A DNA stretch of 64,000 bases from Bremia lactucae (taxonomy: Eukaryota > Oomycota > Peronosporomycetes > Peronosporales > Peronosporaceae): positions 6,972 to 70,971 of the forward strand of contig NW_027152020.1 of NCBI RefSeq assembly GCF_004359215.1. Reading direction: 5' to 3'. The notes under the pieces were generated by a model, which was not told the DNA's origin, did not search any database, and saw only the letters and a program-made list of their open reading frames with translations. Both the position numbers and the translations under genes were made by a program. Below are positions 32,271 to 45,022 of the stretch, piece by piece (position 1 is the stretch's first letter; each line of letters begins with the position of its first letter).

Positions 32271-33235
32271 TGGTCGATGCAGATGCAGAACTTACGCATC
32301 TTGCACGCTGGTTCTTGCCATCACTCTTCGGGTAAACGCTCTTGCTAGGCGTTTTAGCTCCAGCAGGGACTCGGGCATAGCAGCAAGCCATCGCTTGCTA
32401 TACTTGTAGCATGTTACGTCTGCATTGTCTATCTCCATAGATGTGGCATCCAGCCTATTAAAAGACGGCTTATACCAAGCAGTGGCCGAAGTACTGTTGA
32501 AGAATTTTTCCTCAGCTATCGTCGATGGCGTTCTGACAAGAAGGGCCTATCGCGATGGGCCGTGCCGCAGTCCATTAAATGCGAGCGCAGCTCCTGCACA
32601 TATTTTTGGAGGGATTGCTTCGCCTGTCGTGCTCCAAATAAGCGCTCCTGAAGCATTACTTCATTATTCGGCGGGTGATACATCCACCATAAGCTCGAGT
32701 GAGCCCACTCTGAAGCCTTACCGCTCAAATAAAACATGTCGTACGACACCATCCGGGTGTCGTCCTCGATAAGCTGCGCCACACCGCATTGCTCCACGGC
32801 TAACAGCCAGCGGACAATCGTGTTCGCTGCAGTTCCATCGAATTTGGGCGGGTCCATACGAATGGGCCTCGCTAATGCGGCCGGGCGGGAAGCATCTCAA
32901 CAATCCTGTTAAGAGCCTCGGTCCAAGCCTGCTCACACCTAAGCTCATCCTAAGTCTTAGTGTCGGCCTCCGCCGCAGCTTGGCTGTGTGCCTCGGACTA
33001 AGCCGTTCGCTGTCCGAGCACAAATATCTCGAACTGCTCCAACTGAGCAACATGTTGCTCAGGAGGACTGCCCTAGAGCCTGGTCAGGGCTTGCTCGCCA
33101 AGTCCCTCCGCCAAATGCTCTGCTACCTCCCGTGATATTCGAAGGGGGTGGGAAATGAGCCCAATCGATATTGAGGCTCATCCTTACTGACACGCTCAGA
33201 GACGGGTCGCGGGAAGGTCTGCTAGTGTTACCAAG
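32271..33235 (-). pseudogene. Family B gag, minus strand
   Basis: Minus-strand reading 32,857-32,516 starts MDPPKFDGTAANTIVRWLL and includes QSLQKYVQELRS, collinear with gag at 14,250. Earlier coiled-coil sequence lies at 33,130-32,880. The knuckle region, around 32,400-32,280, is frameshifted. The primer binding site region (ACACTTGGTAACAC) is at about 33,236-33,222. Duplicate at 46,407-47,371. Confidence 0.7.
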
Positions 33236-33683
33236 TGTCGGTGGGGCGCTTCTATAGCAGTCAAGTTTTACTTATTTCACACACACCTTCAAGCACAGTG
33301 AGAAGAGGTTTGACCGTCTTCTATCACAAGCAGTGAGGTAGTTGGTGGGCGCCATAGCGACCTCGCTCGACGAACTAAGTACCTTAGGACAAGTGTCGTA
33401 ACGAAAGCGGTAATCCGGCTTCATGCGCGCACCAGTTTCCTAGGAAGTAGTTTACAGACTTCTTTTTGCACCTCTACATTGCGAGCGTACTACCTTGCAT
33501 TTTGGATGACGCTAGCCTTTATCCCTTTAATAAGAATTCACCTAATTGGATCACCCACCGAAGGGTTGGTCCCTATTGTACCACAGGTCTAAGCTCTTCA
33601 CATGACGTAATTAACAATACCGTTAAGTGCACAAAGTGTACTTAATGGTTTTGTGTAAGATAGGGCAACTTTAGCCCATTACA
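33236..33683 (-). repeat. Family B LTR (5' LTR of minus-strand element)
   Basis: Reverse complement begins TGTAATGGGCTAAAG and shows the family B order of segments, with indels. Duplicate at 47,372-47,819. Confidence 0.75.
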
Positions 33684-33689
33684 GGGGGT

Positions 33690-35464
33690 GTTCAGGTAGC
33701 GAAAAGAGGTGCCCGGTTTGCAGCTCCCTTTTCGTAGGTTTATAGGGACCACGCATCATGCGGACCGCAATAAACTCACCACACCTATCGCCTAGATGGC
33801 TCACATTCTTCTTTAAATTTGATTACAAAATTGAATACAAGCCGGATAAGTCGAATGTTTTGGCTGATGCGTTATCGCACAGGCCAGACTTCGAGGCAAA
33901 CACCAGGAAAGTGAGCTAAGGTACAAGTTAAGCCGTTAACGTTGGCAGCCATGAAGGCCTACTAACTGACGAGCTCATTGGCCTCCTAAATAAGGGGAGC
34001 TACAATCCGGACATACAACATTGTCGCTTGCTGTTAGACCACTTCGGTGAACGAAAGGTAAATCTTCTGTCGCACCTGAAAGCTAAGATTAATCGATTTA
34101 GCTACTGCGATGACCTTATATGGCATCAGTTGTCACCTTTTGATCCCTTGAGAATCTACGAGCTTCATGACAGATTTCAAGCTGATGATCCTTCACGAGC
34201 TTCATGATGCGCCATCGAGTGGGCATCTGAGCCGTAAAAGTACATTTTCTAAAAGTGTCGAAATGATTTTGGTTGCCTAACCTATATCGTTGAGTGGCCA
34301 CCTATATTCGCTCTTGCGAACCGTGTCAGTGCGTTAAGCCTGCACCGTCCAGCAGTGAACATTGAAGCCACTACCAATTCCAACAGATTGTTGTAAGACT
34401 GTAAGTCTGGACTTTATATTTGGCATGCCGCCTGACCACAAGGGTCAGACGGGGCTAGTCGTCTTTGAAGGCAGACTGAGCAAAATGGACCATTTAGCAC
34501 CATGTAAAACATCGATCATAGGCAAGGAGGCAGCTCTCTTGTTCCTGGATCATGTATACCGACTACACGGGAAGCTCGAGTCCATAGTATCTGACCGGGA
34601 TCCACGTTTTACGTCTGGTTTTTGGTGACATGTCTTCGAGCTGCTAGGTAGCAAGCTCCACATGTCGACCGCAGATCATCCCCAGACCGATGACCAAACC
34701 GAACGTGCCAATTGGGTCGTGGCGGATCCATTACGCACGTTAGTGACTCCCCTTTGTGGAGCTCGCTATTAATAACAGTGTCCACGCCAGTACGGGTGAG
34801 ACACCGTTTTATATAAACGAGCTGCGCCATCCTCGGACGCCAACCTCGTTTGTGCGCAGCCCAAGTCTTAGTGGGAGAGGGCCCCTCACTATGCTCGACG
34901 AGAAAAAGAGACATAGTCTCGGCAATTTGACGATGCCCCGCGAGGGTATCATCTCACCGACAGAAACTTGCCCTGGTGACCCCCCCTTTAGCAGTGGTTA
35001 ATAAAACAACGTCCTATGTACGACCTCTCGGCGGTGTCATAGGCGAGTTTGATTCGAAAAGCGTACGCGAGGCTCAGCGCTTTATGGATGAGCGATCAGC
35101 CATCACACGAAAAGTCCGTGATGCGATGGCAAGCGCACAGGACAAACAAAAGAATATGCGACCGAAATGATCGCAAATGACGAACGCTTGAGAGTTGTGT
35201 AGAAAAATACTATTAAGTACTGCTACCCTACCTAAATATGCAGTTTCTGTACTACCTGGAGGTACTACGAAGTTGGTGCCGCGTTTCATTGGGCCCTTTA
35301 CGGTAGTAGAAGAGGTTGGAGACCTAAACTATAGGCTCACCCTTCCCCCGTATATAAAGATGCACCCCATCTTTTACGTAGGTCGTCCCAAACGGTATGT
35401 AGACCCAAATGATGCCACATATCCCCATCAGTCTAAGGAGACTGATGGTGAAGCCGACAATTAG
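33690..35464 (+). pseudogene. Family B RNase H end and integrase, third copy
   Basis: RNase H tail EYKPDKSNVLADALSHRPD at about 33,835. The integrase zinc domain is frameshifted (34,150-34,340). The core at 34,362-34,628 has VSLDFIFGMPPDHKGQTG and IVSDRDPRFTSGFW; QTERAN follows at about 34,700, so the catalytic Glu codon survives although the frame does not. The C-terminal barrel at 35,195-35,464 reads VPRFIGPFTVVEEVGDLNYR. Multiple stops. Confidence 0.75.
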
Positions 35465-35720
35465 TCGAGTGTCAAACAGATGGAAGAGATGAGAAAAGCG
35501 AAAGACTTTCCTCCGACCTTCTCTTTCCACATGGACGAGGGCTCGGAGAGCGAGGGATACCACGCGCGTAATGCGGGTTCCTCAGCATCAACTTCGTTAA
35601 GATGTCAAGCCGAAGTTTCAGGCGTTCGTACCCTGACGATCCTTCGCGCGGTCATCATGAAATTCAAGATCAGTCGCAGGACTTTAACCCCGAGATCCCC
35701 AATGCGTCGTTCTGCAGCAC

Positions 35721-36912
35721 TTAACGCCTGCGACTGAATGGACGCGAGTAAGGCAGCCGCGAATAGGTAGGCGAATTTGCTACTCCTATCGGGCGCCGCC
35801 TGCACTGATGAATGCCTGTGGGAATCAAACCTTCCTTGTTGGAAGGTTGCTTGCCTACCGCTCCGTGAGGCAGAAGTATCAGATCCTCGTCGAGTGGTGA
35901 GGATACCCGAAGAGGTTCGACTCTTAAAAAACGGTCGACGCCCTGCGTATCGACGTGCCCGGCTTGGTGACTGCCTACGAAAAGAAGCATCGCTCCACTA
36001 GTCTTAAATGGACTAGCAAGACCAGCGTGGTGAGAAGAATCATGGGGTACAGTACCGCCCATGATTTGTCTCACACGCAAGCGGGCGAAATTAATTCGCT
36101 GCGACCGCTGTTTCATCGCATCGTAATGCAGTTGAAAGCGGCGCGTGAATTCCGCCTCATATTGGTCGAGCGTTTCATTTGAACGCAACACGACCGGGGT
36201 CAGGGAAAATCGCCCAAGCGATTTTTCCTGATCCTTCCATGAATTATAGACGCCATATTGAAATAAGTTTTTTTTTCAATAGCGCGCTCTAGGAGCGACA
36301 CTCTCTTCCAGTTGATACGAGGCCATTGAGATGGAGGGGGTACAAGTGGTATGCCACCCGTCACTTAGCCATGTCAATACGACTTACTTGTGACGTTGAC
36401 TGGACACGTTCACGTTCCGTCGGCGGATCTTTACGCTTAGGCTCTTCTGCATCAGACCCATTATGATTGATGGTCTGAACGACAGACGTTTTGGTTTACC
36501 CAACGAAGAAGTACCTGCACCTCAATGGGCAGTTCTCTCATTGATGGTTGCTGCGCTAGCTAGCGCACACGACGAGACAGCATTTCAAAACCTTTTTTGT
36601 CTCTCAACAAATCGAAATAAGAGAAGTTTGGATGGGCGCTAAAGCGCAATCACGCTATTCTCATATTTACTATGAGGTGACGGTGTCGACTCATTGATAT
36701 CGACAACGAGCGATGGGTCTACATCCTCACTGTGCAAGTGGGATGGATCATTCAGCCCAGTTAGCAGCGCGACAGAAGCATCGCCAGCTGTCGTCGTTGT
36801 AACTGTGGCACTGAGCGACCGGCGGCGTATTAACGCGGCGCGTACGCTTAGTGCGTGGTTGTGAGGGCGTCTTTGCAGACGACCTAACATCTTTGCCCCT
36901 CTTAGGTGGCAT
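35721..36912 (-). pseudogene. Antisense ORF of family B gypsy element, copy B3 (broken)
   Basis: Minus-strand start MPPKRGKDVRSSAKT at 36,912, with HSEDVDPSLVVDINESTPS in the acid part. Broken pieces continue to 36,191-35,721, where ETLDQYEAEFTRRFQLH and NFARLRVRQIMGG are open. Same position (between integrase and 3' LTR) and opposite strand as in B1 and B2. Function unknown. Confidence 0.6.
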
Positions 36913-37044
36913 AGTTGGCGCCGTGTGAGTGCACACAGGTCGCTTTAGTGACTGAGAGGATCAGACCGGCGGGTAAAGCAGCTCGCTGTCCCTCGTTCCT
37001 CTTTGACGAATAAGCAAAATGTAAATTCGTTCTTAAAAAGGGAG

Positions 37045-37485
37045 ATGGTCAATTACTTAAGTAAAAGTAGTTAGACCCACCACTTGGGTGTGGCTCACAT
37101 TGTGACCCACCTTTGTGTATGGGATATACCTAACGGCATTCACACTAACGGGGATGTCGGCTAGCGTCATCCAAGATACGAGGTATTAAGAATAATACGC
37201 TCGCAATACATATCCGAGCATATCTACAGAGATGGCATTTATATTTGGCTAAAATACGATTAAATATAAATTAGTCTGGAAACTACTTCCTAGTTGACAA
37301 GTGCGCACGTGGAGCCGGATTACCGCTTTCGTGACGTCACTGAAACTAAGGTATTTCGTTTAGTGAGGTCGCTTAGGCGCCCACCAACTACCTCACTGTA
37401 CGTGAGAGGAGATTGTTAACCGCTTCCTCACTGTGCTCAAAGAGGTGTGTGCTAGAAGTGCGTGGCAGCTTTAACTAGCACCCGG
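37045..37485 (+). repeat. Family B LTR remnant, 5' end deleted
   Basis: The polypurine tract region (AAAAAGGGAGATGG) joins directly to TCAATTACTTAAG, which normally lies about 70 bp inside the LTR. Deletion at a GATGG repeat would explain it. The rest follows family B order to about 37,485. Confidence 0.65.
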
Positions 37486-37499
37486 GTACAAAATTTTTA

Positions 37500-38597
37500 A
37501 AATTATCGTGTCGGGTCTTGTTCAAAAATTCGAAGAATTCATTCATTGCACGAGGACTACACCACAATCTACCCCCATGGCGCTATCAAAGCCAATTGCA
37601 GTGAAAACGACTCAAAATTCAGTCACAATTTCTTTAGGAAAAAAACTAATAGCTACCACAAGATCCGCTACCATTGTATTTCAAGAAACCGTTCCCGTCG
37701 TTTAGGCTACTTGAAGATTTTTGTGACATTGTGGAGATCTCTAGCGAGCGTTCTAAAACTCGAATTGGAAGTCTTCGTCCTGGGATGAGTTATTAATTTA
37801 TCGTCTCGGCCGTTTCTCGGATGAACGCAGGTCCGTTTAGTGTCGCAAGCGACCGATTGCTAGGTACCGTCATAAATTAGGTGGAACTACAACAGCGAGT
37901 TGAATGAAGTTTCATCGTGAGATGCTTCCTGCTCGACGATTAAGTTTTCTCGTATCATGGTCACTTGTATTTTATCAAGATGAAGAACAAGCGTTGAAAT
38001 ATCGCAGTCGCAAGCAAAGCCAAAAATTCGAAAGAGTCCAATCGGTTTCTATCAGATTTGGCATTTGTGGATCCTCGCCAAGCTCTCAGCGATTGATAGT
38101 TGCCCAGTCTTTAGATATAACCCCGTCACGTCGTAATGCTGTAGATAATTCAACTTCTGATGACAATAAAAGCATATCAAAAAGTGAAACGGTCGACGTA
38201 AATACACGCAGTGACCCTGATGATAAAGATTTTAAAAGCTAAGAAAAGCTTTGCGTGGCGAATATCATTGTACCGATTTCTCTATCGCTATGAAAACGCT
38301 GGATTAATGGCGGGATTTGAAAAAGATGACATCAATGAACCCTTTTGTAATGAAATGATGCTCATTGCTGCTTCCTTCAAAGGATGTCCAGCTGACCCTA
38401 TAATTGAGGCTGTTTACTATGCAACATCAGAAGACGAATTTGGACAACGTCAAAGGCTCTCCAAGTGTGCGCGAGATTCTCATTCAGACGTAACCCATCG
38501 TGCCTTAAAGCAACAAGAGCTGTCGCTGATGTTTAGGCCTCTCATGCGTTGCTCAATGCAGCGAAAGAATCGTCAAATTCACGTGGCGAAACGTTGA
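37500..38597 (+). pseudogene. Decayed coding region, unrecognised
   Basis: Plus-strand frames with protein-like composition follow one another with frame changes. 37,508-37,705 has LVQKFEEFIHCTRTT then KPIAVKTTQNSVTISLGKK. 37,904-38,242 ends with a Ser/Asp-rich stretch, NSTSDDNKSISKSETVDVNT. 38,211-38,597 has FEKDDINEPFCNEMML. No transposon motif and no family recognised. A host-gene relic or a gene transduced by a retroelement are both possible. Confidence 0.35.
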
Positions 38598-39190
38598 ACG
38601 GACGTCGTCGCACTAGCCAATACCAGTATGTGGTGAAGTGTCATGACTCCACGCCCGAGGGCGAGGTACCCTTCGTCAAGATCGCCCTAGCGTTGTTGTC
38701 GTTCTCAAGCCCCGCATTCAGGGATAAATTGCACCGAAACACGCTGTCATCAATAGGTGGAGTAACGAACGGATCCTTGGCCATAGTGTGGCTTGGGTCC
38801 GCGGCTACACTTGCAACCGAAGCACTAGTATGCTGGCTAGTAGGAGCCTCATAAGATGACCGATATAGGGATTTAATTGGCCTTTCAGCTTTAGCTTTGG
38901 GAAGCCATAGCATAGCTTCTGTTTCAGTTAAACGTCCGCCACGTAGGCACTGGCTCGAAGATCCACGAAGTACTCAAGCTTCGTTTCGATGAATCCATCG
39001 AATTAATTTGTTAACCCTTAAAAACAAAAATAATCGGTATGGTTTACATCGAGGCTCTAAGGTACCGTGTGCTTGATCATGTAGACGTATCATGTATTGA
39101 CTTCAAGTCATGATCTGTGGGAAAGATAACATTTTTAAACGGTTTTCTATAGCGTTGCCTTTTTCCGGCCTTGGCGGTACACATGAAAGC
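38598..39190. other. Unassigned sequence between relic and antisense ORF
   Basis: A 90-residue minus-strand frame (38,913-38,641) has no recognisable content. The rest resembles diverged retroelement 3' sequence. No LTR boundary found. Confidence 0.3.
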
Positions 39191-40146
39191 GGGCGAAAGA
39201 TGTCACTGAGGCCTGGCTTGACAAACTGAATCCTTTTTGTGAACGGTTCGAAAAACGGACCGTAGTCGGTGCACGCTACAAGCTTTTCCGTTTATTAAGA
39301 GAGGCAGGGTTACCTTGCCTCTCGTAGGGGGACTCAAGCCCATGCTTTTTAATGGTTCAAGTCATGCCCCTAAGAAGACATGCCTCACGGACCCTTATTG
39401 GAGGACGCTCATCTCTTGTGCGATGCGCAAAGGAATTAAGAACCTTATATTTGTTCACGAGCGCAAGAAGTGCTTGTTCTCTGTAGGACCCTCTGTCGAG
39501 AAAGATGAATCTCGTCGTACTGTCGTCAAGACCCGGTACGTCCATCATCAGTTGGGAACGAGGTTCCCAACTATCATGCGAGGGTGGATACCGTTCGAAC
39601 CCTTTTCACCACTCAAATCTGTCAACAAATGTAGAGAGGAAGACAAAATCGAGTCCGCCTCATTCACCGAACCTGAGTCAACATCGTGACTTGGATAATG
39701 TCCTCCATGATTTATGGAGGACATTGATCACGAGCGATCCCGTCGTCGCGACCTAGTAACGACGGTCGACCATGTTTCCCGCGAACAATTAAAAAAAGTT
39801 CGCAAGTGCGGTTGATCAACTTGCGCATGAAGGACAGATCAGTCTTCAAAACGAGCTGGAGACAGCTCGTTAAAGATCTCTTCCTTGGAAAATAGAGCGG
39901 ATCGTCTGGCTCATGAGAACCAGACTTTGACCTTAGACAATCAGGCTTTGGCTCGGGATTATCAGGCTTTAGCAAATGCCGTAAACCGTGCCGGTTTAAT
40001 TCAGCCCCGGAAAAAGCCTCATTCTGATGGTACAGGCGGAGACGCGCGACATGAAACGTAGGATGCGTACGCATTATACGAGGCAGATCGATCGTGTACG
40101 CATTCCTTGGCAATGAAATACACGAAATGGGTCGATATACCTGTGC
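39190..40146 (+). pseudogene. Antisense ORF associated with family C, copy C1 (broken)
   Basis: In order: AWLDKL and REAGLPCLS (39,289-39,348; in copy A1 REAGLPCLTWGDPCPCC), a basic region around 39,364, and EKDESRRTVVKTRYV at 39,500. A coiled-coil segment, ADRLAHENQTLTLDNQALA, is at about 39,895, then RKKPHSDGTGG, ending YTKWVDIPVQ and a stop near 40,146. Plus strand, whereas the adjacent C pol is on the minus strand. Several frameshifts. Confidence 0.5.
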
Positions 40147-40256
40147 AATAATTCATTACTGCCCTTATTTGTCACTACATGTTATGTAGGTTTGCCGAAG
40201 ATAGTAGAACCCGATCATTAACATTATATATAAAAAATGTTTGTTTTTCCATTTTT

Positions 40257-40540
40257 GTCAGAGTACCCTTTCTGTCGGTCCACTGCAGAAACCGACCACT
40301 GCTTCTCTAGTCAGCACGAATTCTCCTGCTGACTCAGTTTTGTTTTTGCTGTCAGTGCCATCGGTGCGCACTGCGGAGATGCCGTTCTCCTCATTGGTGA
40401 GAGCATTATTGTTCTCACTAATATTATTATTGTCAATGCTGAGTCTTTCAGCATCATTATCAAAGTCGTAATAGCATTATCGCTATTGCTGTGTTTGTCC
40501 AGATTGAATCACCATTGGTATCCTTCGTTTTGACCATAGA
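40257..40540 (-). pseudogene. Acidic family C accessory ORF, copy 1
   Basis: The minus-strand frame contains NDAERLSIDNNNISENNNAL and ISAVRTDGTDSKNKTESAGEF. The homologous frame at 51,880-51,600 keeps DAERL, NNNISE, ISAVRT, KN and ESAG in the same spacing, which supports real coding. It lies between integrase and the antisense ORF in both places. No domain recognised. Confidence 0.45.
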
Positions 40541-40548
40541 GTCAATGC

Positions 40549-41060
40549 GTGATGAGCAAGAGCAAAAATTCTCATTGCTCGAGCGATCCTCCCCCGTTGA
40601 ATAAGAGTCACCATGCGTCTATACGCACGGCCGAAAACAGTCCACTTCTCTCGCAAAAAATGGCGAGATGGTTGTCTTTCTTCGCGCAGTATAACTTTTC
40701 CGTGGAATATAAGCCAGGACGACTAAATGTCGTCGCTGATGCCCTTTCGCGCCGGCCTTATTTGAGCCTGCTGCGCAAAACAACAATAAGCATAAGGCCT
40801 CTGTTTGCAACAAATAACAGTGAGCATAAGGCCACTGTTGTAACAATAAGTGTTCCGTCGTCAACATTACTCGACGACGTTATAAGGGCTTATCAAGAAG
40901 ATAAGGCTCTTTAGAGTTGATGAAATACCTTAAAAATCCATTCCGACAATCTTTAAAAGGATTGTCGAAATTGTATAGATCCTCAACAGATCGATATACA
41001 ACACGCAGTAGGTTACTGTACTACACCGCCATGCTGGCGACACACCTACTCATAAAGAAG
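40549..41060 (+). pseudogene. RNase H fragment, plus strand
   Basis: SQKMARWLSFFAQYNFSVEY and KPGRLNVVADALSRRP (about 40,655-40,755) are the end of a gypsy RNase H, with the linker continuing to DDVIRAYQEDKAL at 40,914. It is on the strand opposite the flanking family C integrase, so another local inversion or fusion. Confidence 0.65.
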
Positions 41061-41079
41061 GTGAGTATACGTGGTTCAC

Positions 41080-42720
41080 GAAAAACGGTGTATGCTATAT
41101 AGAAGCATACACTGAGATGTTGATGGCAAATTACACCATCGGTAAGAAACACACTTCAACTCTTAAAAGAGTGGACGTATCCGCGAAGTATCTCTTCGAG
41201 GATACAATTCGTACGTTCTGTCTGACCATATTTTTTAGGATGGTCAGAAGTTGACATTTTAACTGTGTTCCAAGTGATTTGAACACAGATTGCCAAAATT
41301 CTGACGCGAATCTGGGGTCTCGATCAAAGACCAGCTCGCGGGAATACCCATGGAGTCGAAATTATGTGTCAACAAAGACAGGAGTACAGCGTTTGGCTGT
41401 AATTGACTTTGGGACTGCAATAACATTTACCATATTGCTACAAATATCAACAAACACAAGAGTGTTATTTTTTTTGCGATCGTCCGTGAAATTTGAAGAC
41501 GAAGTACATAGTCACGGGCTGCCAACACTCTGCTGGAACAGGCAGAGATTGTAACAGAGCACAGGATGAAGCAATGGGCTTCACCCGTTGACGAATTTCG
41601 CAAGCACGTAAGTACTTGCGGACGAACTCACACTGGCGTGGCCAGGAGAAGTCGCGACTTATCGTGAGATAGGTCTTTTCACGTCCACGATGACCAATTA
41701 TTAGCGCATCGTGGCCCTCATACATGATGCGTAAACGCCTATCATTATGAGTGGGGATGACGACAAGAACAGTCTATCTACCAAGAGAAAGGCCCTAAAC
41801 TTAGCCAGTGCATATACATGGCAAGGAGTTCCTTGTCATGCACTGTTGCGTTTAGCTGGTTGAAGCTGACGCGATTGATAACAGACGACTAGCTCTGCAC
41901 CGTCTGTCTCATATTGCATTAACGCACAGCCGATCGCAAATTCGCTGGCGCCACAGACCACATGAAAAGGTCGGTTTTGGTCAGCAATCGCCAGGATAGG
42001 CGATTTAATCAAGCTTTGCTTGATATTCTCGAAGGAACACTAACAATCAGCGTTCCAGGACCACTTTAAAATTTTCTTCAATAAAAAAGAATGAATTACT
42101 GCCATTTCTGCATAATTGCGTGAGTACTTGTGCAGGTACGCCGTTTAACCAAGAAACTTTCTACGTCCATTTTTATCGACTAGCCCAGGCCAATCGGTGA
42201 TCGCCTTGATATTTTCTGGATCTGATCGTACACCGTGTTTACCCACGATGCACCCAAGAAGTGGCATTTCGCTTCCAGCGAATATACACTTTTTCAGATC
42301 TTGTGCTTACGCATAAGTGTAAGAACCTTTCGGACGTGGCTAGGATGTACTTCAACATCCGACTATGCGTTTATGGCTCTGCTATGAACGAAGACGTCTT
42401 CAAAAAAATTCGGTCCAAAATTCCGCACTGATCTCAACAGATTGGTTACACATCTGTTGAATGTTGCAGGGGCATTACGAAGCCCCTGTGGCATAACTAG
42501 CCACCCCCATAGCATGCCGCTTGAAGTGCTTACTACTGTGAACATAATATCTTGTTCACGCATAAGGATCTGATAGAATTCATCCATCAGATCTATTCAT
42601 GCGTAGACAGTACTCTTTGACATACTATTAATGATTACGTCTTTTCGTGGTATCGGCGTTTGAGCCGGTACCATTGCAGCGTTTAATTTATTGAACGAAT
42701 GCACAACCCGCCACCCTCCT
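41080..42720 (-). pseudogene. Family C integrase, RNase H and RT, minus strand
   Basis: From 42,720 down: RT with DEFYQILMREQD, GWLVMPQGLRNAPATFNRCV and FFEDVFVHSRA (Y-x-D-D changed to F-E-D) at 42,587-42,363. RNase H start near 42,000. Integrase zinc domain at 41,725-41,465 with HRGREKTYLTISRDF. An integrase core remnant with QTERTN at about 41,215. Many stops. Confidence 0.7.
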
Positions 42721-43052
42721 GTTACTTTACGCACAGAGAAGGTCGGAGAGCTTTCTGGGAGGTTGACTCCCTCACATGACCCGCTGACAAGGGATCGGCA
42801 AAGAATTTGTCAAGCGCTAATACTTGTTCGCGGGGCAATGACTACTGCTTCATGACACAGTATTTCGATCCTGTTATCAGGTCGGAGTATCCTTCCCAAC
42901 TGCCTCTAGCTGTGGTTCTGCAGCCACAACAAGATCCTCTACGGTCGACTCTCCAGTCGATCTAGGACTCGCAATGTCTCTTATAGACGGTCGTTTAATA
43001 TTTTCTTGGATGTTGCTATTCAAGCAAGCATCCTTGTTTCGTACCACTCAAC

Positions 43053-43650
43053 TTATTCGAGAGGTCGAACTTCGATGCTACCTGTGCTTGGGGCACAGCC
43101 GTCGGTAACTATGATCATGTCACAATGGTGGACCTTTGACGCTGCCTGTTTTTTTGCACAGCCGTCGGGATTTAACTCCACAAAGTGTTGAGTATTCACA
43201 CAAAGGTCTTGTGCAGTCATGCTAACGACCGACCCACAAGTGAGGCTATCGCACTCACTCGTAGAACATCCACACGCTTGTGGACGCTCCAAGACGTTCA
43301 TCAATTGGCCATCTGATGAACAAGAGACAGGCATCGTCACGGCTTGATGCTGCCAATTTATGCATGGCTCGTAACTTCTGAGCCATGGTAATCCAAGGAT
43401 GACATCAAATTTGTCATCCAAATCTAATACGATGATATCATCATCGTGCTGTTAGCTTTTTAACGTGTATTGGATACCAACTTCACGTTTTTTAACCGTT
43501 ACAGATGCGCCTGTTGCTAGGTGTTAGAGGGATATCGCGCTCAACAAATTTGAGTTTGCGATCTTCTAGCGATTGGCGTCGAATAAAAATTTTTGACGCC
43601 CCTCAATCGACTAGGGACTTTATTTGGAATTCATTTGCCACTTTAATGCT
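43053..43650 (-). pseudogene. Family C protease, minus strand
   Basis: The minus-strand frame 43,421-43,053 starts DDKFDVILGLPWLRSYEP, the L-G-x-x-W-L region of a gypsy protease, then INWQHQAVTMPVS. The active-site segment lies just upstream, near 43,620-43,560, in broken form. Confidence 0.68.
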
Positions 43651-43794
43651 AAGGTGATGATGTTAACCTCATCCCCTCGGCCAGTTACACACAATGTTTG
43701 TTTGTGAGGAGCAACTTTCGTCAAAAGGCCTGCAAATTCTTTTGACGTAGCGTGATAGCAGGGCGCTCCGTATTTACTGGCCCCTACCGTTTTT

Positions 43795-44611
43795 TCACGA
43801 TTCGCCTCGCCATTGCGATTTCGTAACAGCGTCGTATCCGCGTCCTCCGCTGTTCCTTACGATAGGTCGGTCTTGTCGCTCAGTGTTTTTAGGTACTAGC
43901 CGTGGGGCACTACACTTATAGGCGTAATAGCCGTCTTTTGACAACGATTGCATTTTTGTAATCTTTTGTGACTTGAAGAGCGAGGTTTCTCTCTCTAAAT
44001 ACCATGGCTTCTGGACAACCGTTTTCTTGTCGTCTCGGTGGACAATAAGCACTACAGTGGACAAAGGCATGTTTAAGACTGAAGTCCTTCTGTATCACTA
44101 TAGAAATCGCTTGGTCGAGCAACTCTAATTCTAGCCGGAACAGGCAGGTCTTAACAGGGCCGTCTGCAAGACCTTTAATAAACACAGTCACCTCGGTTTG
44201 TTCATGATTGGATGAGTAACGATACCACTGACCAGATATCGTGCATGTTGGGCATAAGCGTGCAGATCACGCTTGCCCTGGTTCAAATCCAGGAGCTCGG
44301 ATCGAGCCCTGATTTCGGCACGTGGCGGCTCAAATGTTTGTCTGAGCCGGGCCTTCAAGACGTCATACGACCCAAAAATTAATGGGTCGTGAAGCTTAAG
44401 CGCCGCTGATGCCCTTTCGCGCCGGCACGATTTTGGGCCGCTCCAAGGCCCAAGATTTGGCACGTTCGGCTAAGTTGGACATGCCAAATTTTACTTTTGA
44501 TGCATCATCTTTGATGTGGCCAGCTTCAATGGCGTCGTCTAATTGGACGAACCATATTAAAAAGGAGTTGCCTTCTATTGCTTTTAAACTCAAAGATTTC
44601 TATATTTAATC
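43795..44611 (-). pseudogene. Family C gag, minus strand, copy at 44 kb
   Basis: Pieces 44,593-44,396, 44,463-44,188 and 44,191-43,795. Core motifs VLKARLRQTFEPP, RARSELLDLNQGK and YLVSGIVTHPI; the zinc-knuckle region near 43,960-43,910 is damaged. Continues into the duplicated block with its leader and the LTR at 45,023. Confidence 0.7.
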
Positions 44612-45022
44612 TTTCGGGTCGACGCGGAAGCGTCGGCCCGCCAGCATAGTGTTAGTGCTGCTGTTGCAAGTTATAACTGTTGAGCACCCTGTTCTGTCAA
44701 CACCTCCTCGTGTTGAGAGCCTTGCTGGTGAAACAAAGCTATTTTTGGGCCCCGTCAAGCTCGTGTTGAATGAACTCGTCTATGTCCGCATGTTGTTCAT
44801 CCGCGTTCAGAGTAAACAGCATGGCGCCAACGGCTTGCTCGCCTACGACCGAACTGGATTGTTTAATTGCTCTCCATTAAAGCTCACTCAAATAGGTGAA
44901 ACTTTCACGTTATGCGTGATAGCCTTTTTGAGGGGCTTGATAGCTCCCTCTTTCTTCATCCAACATGTCCATGTTGGACGGAGCGAGCGCAGGCCGTTCA
45001 ACGGACTACAAGTGCTACCAGG

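Larger units (their letters stand above)
30476..34059. repeat. 3,584-bp duplicated block, copy 1
   Basis: Matches 44,612-48,195 (offset 14,136) with no difference found in the lines compared. It contains a family C LTR, an orphan ORF, a broken family B minus element with LTR, and the start of a plus-strand B segment. Immediately outside the block on both sides the two loci carry homologous but diverged sequence of the same families. Confidence 0.85.
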
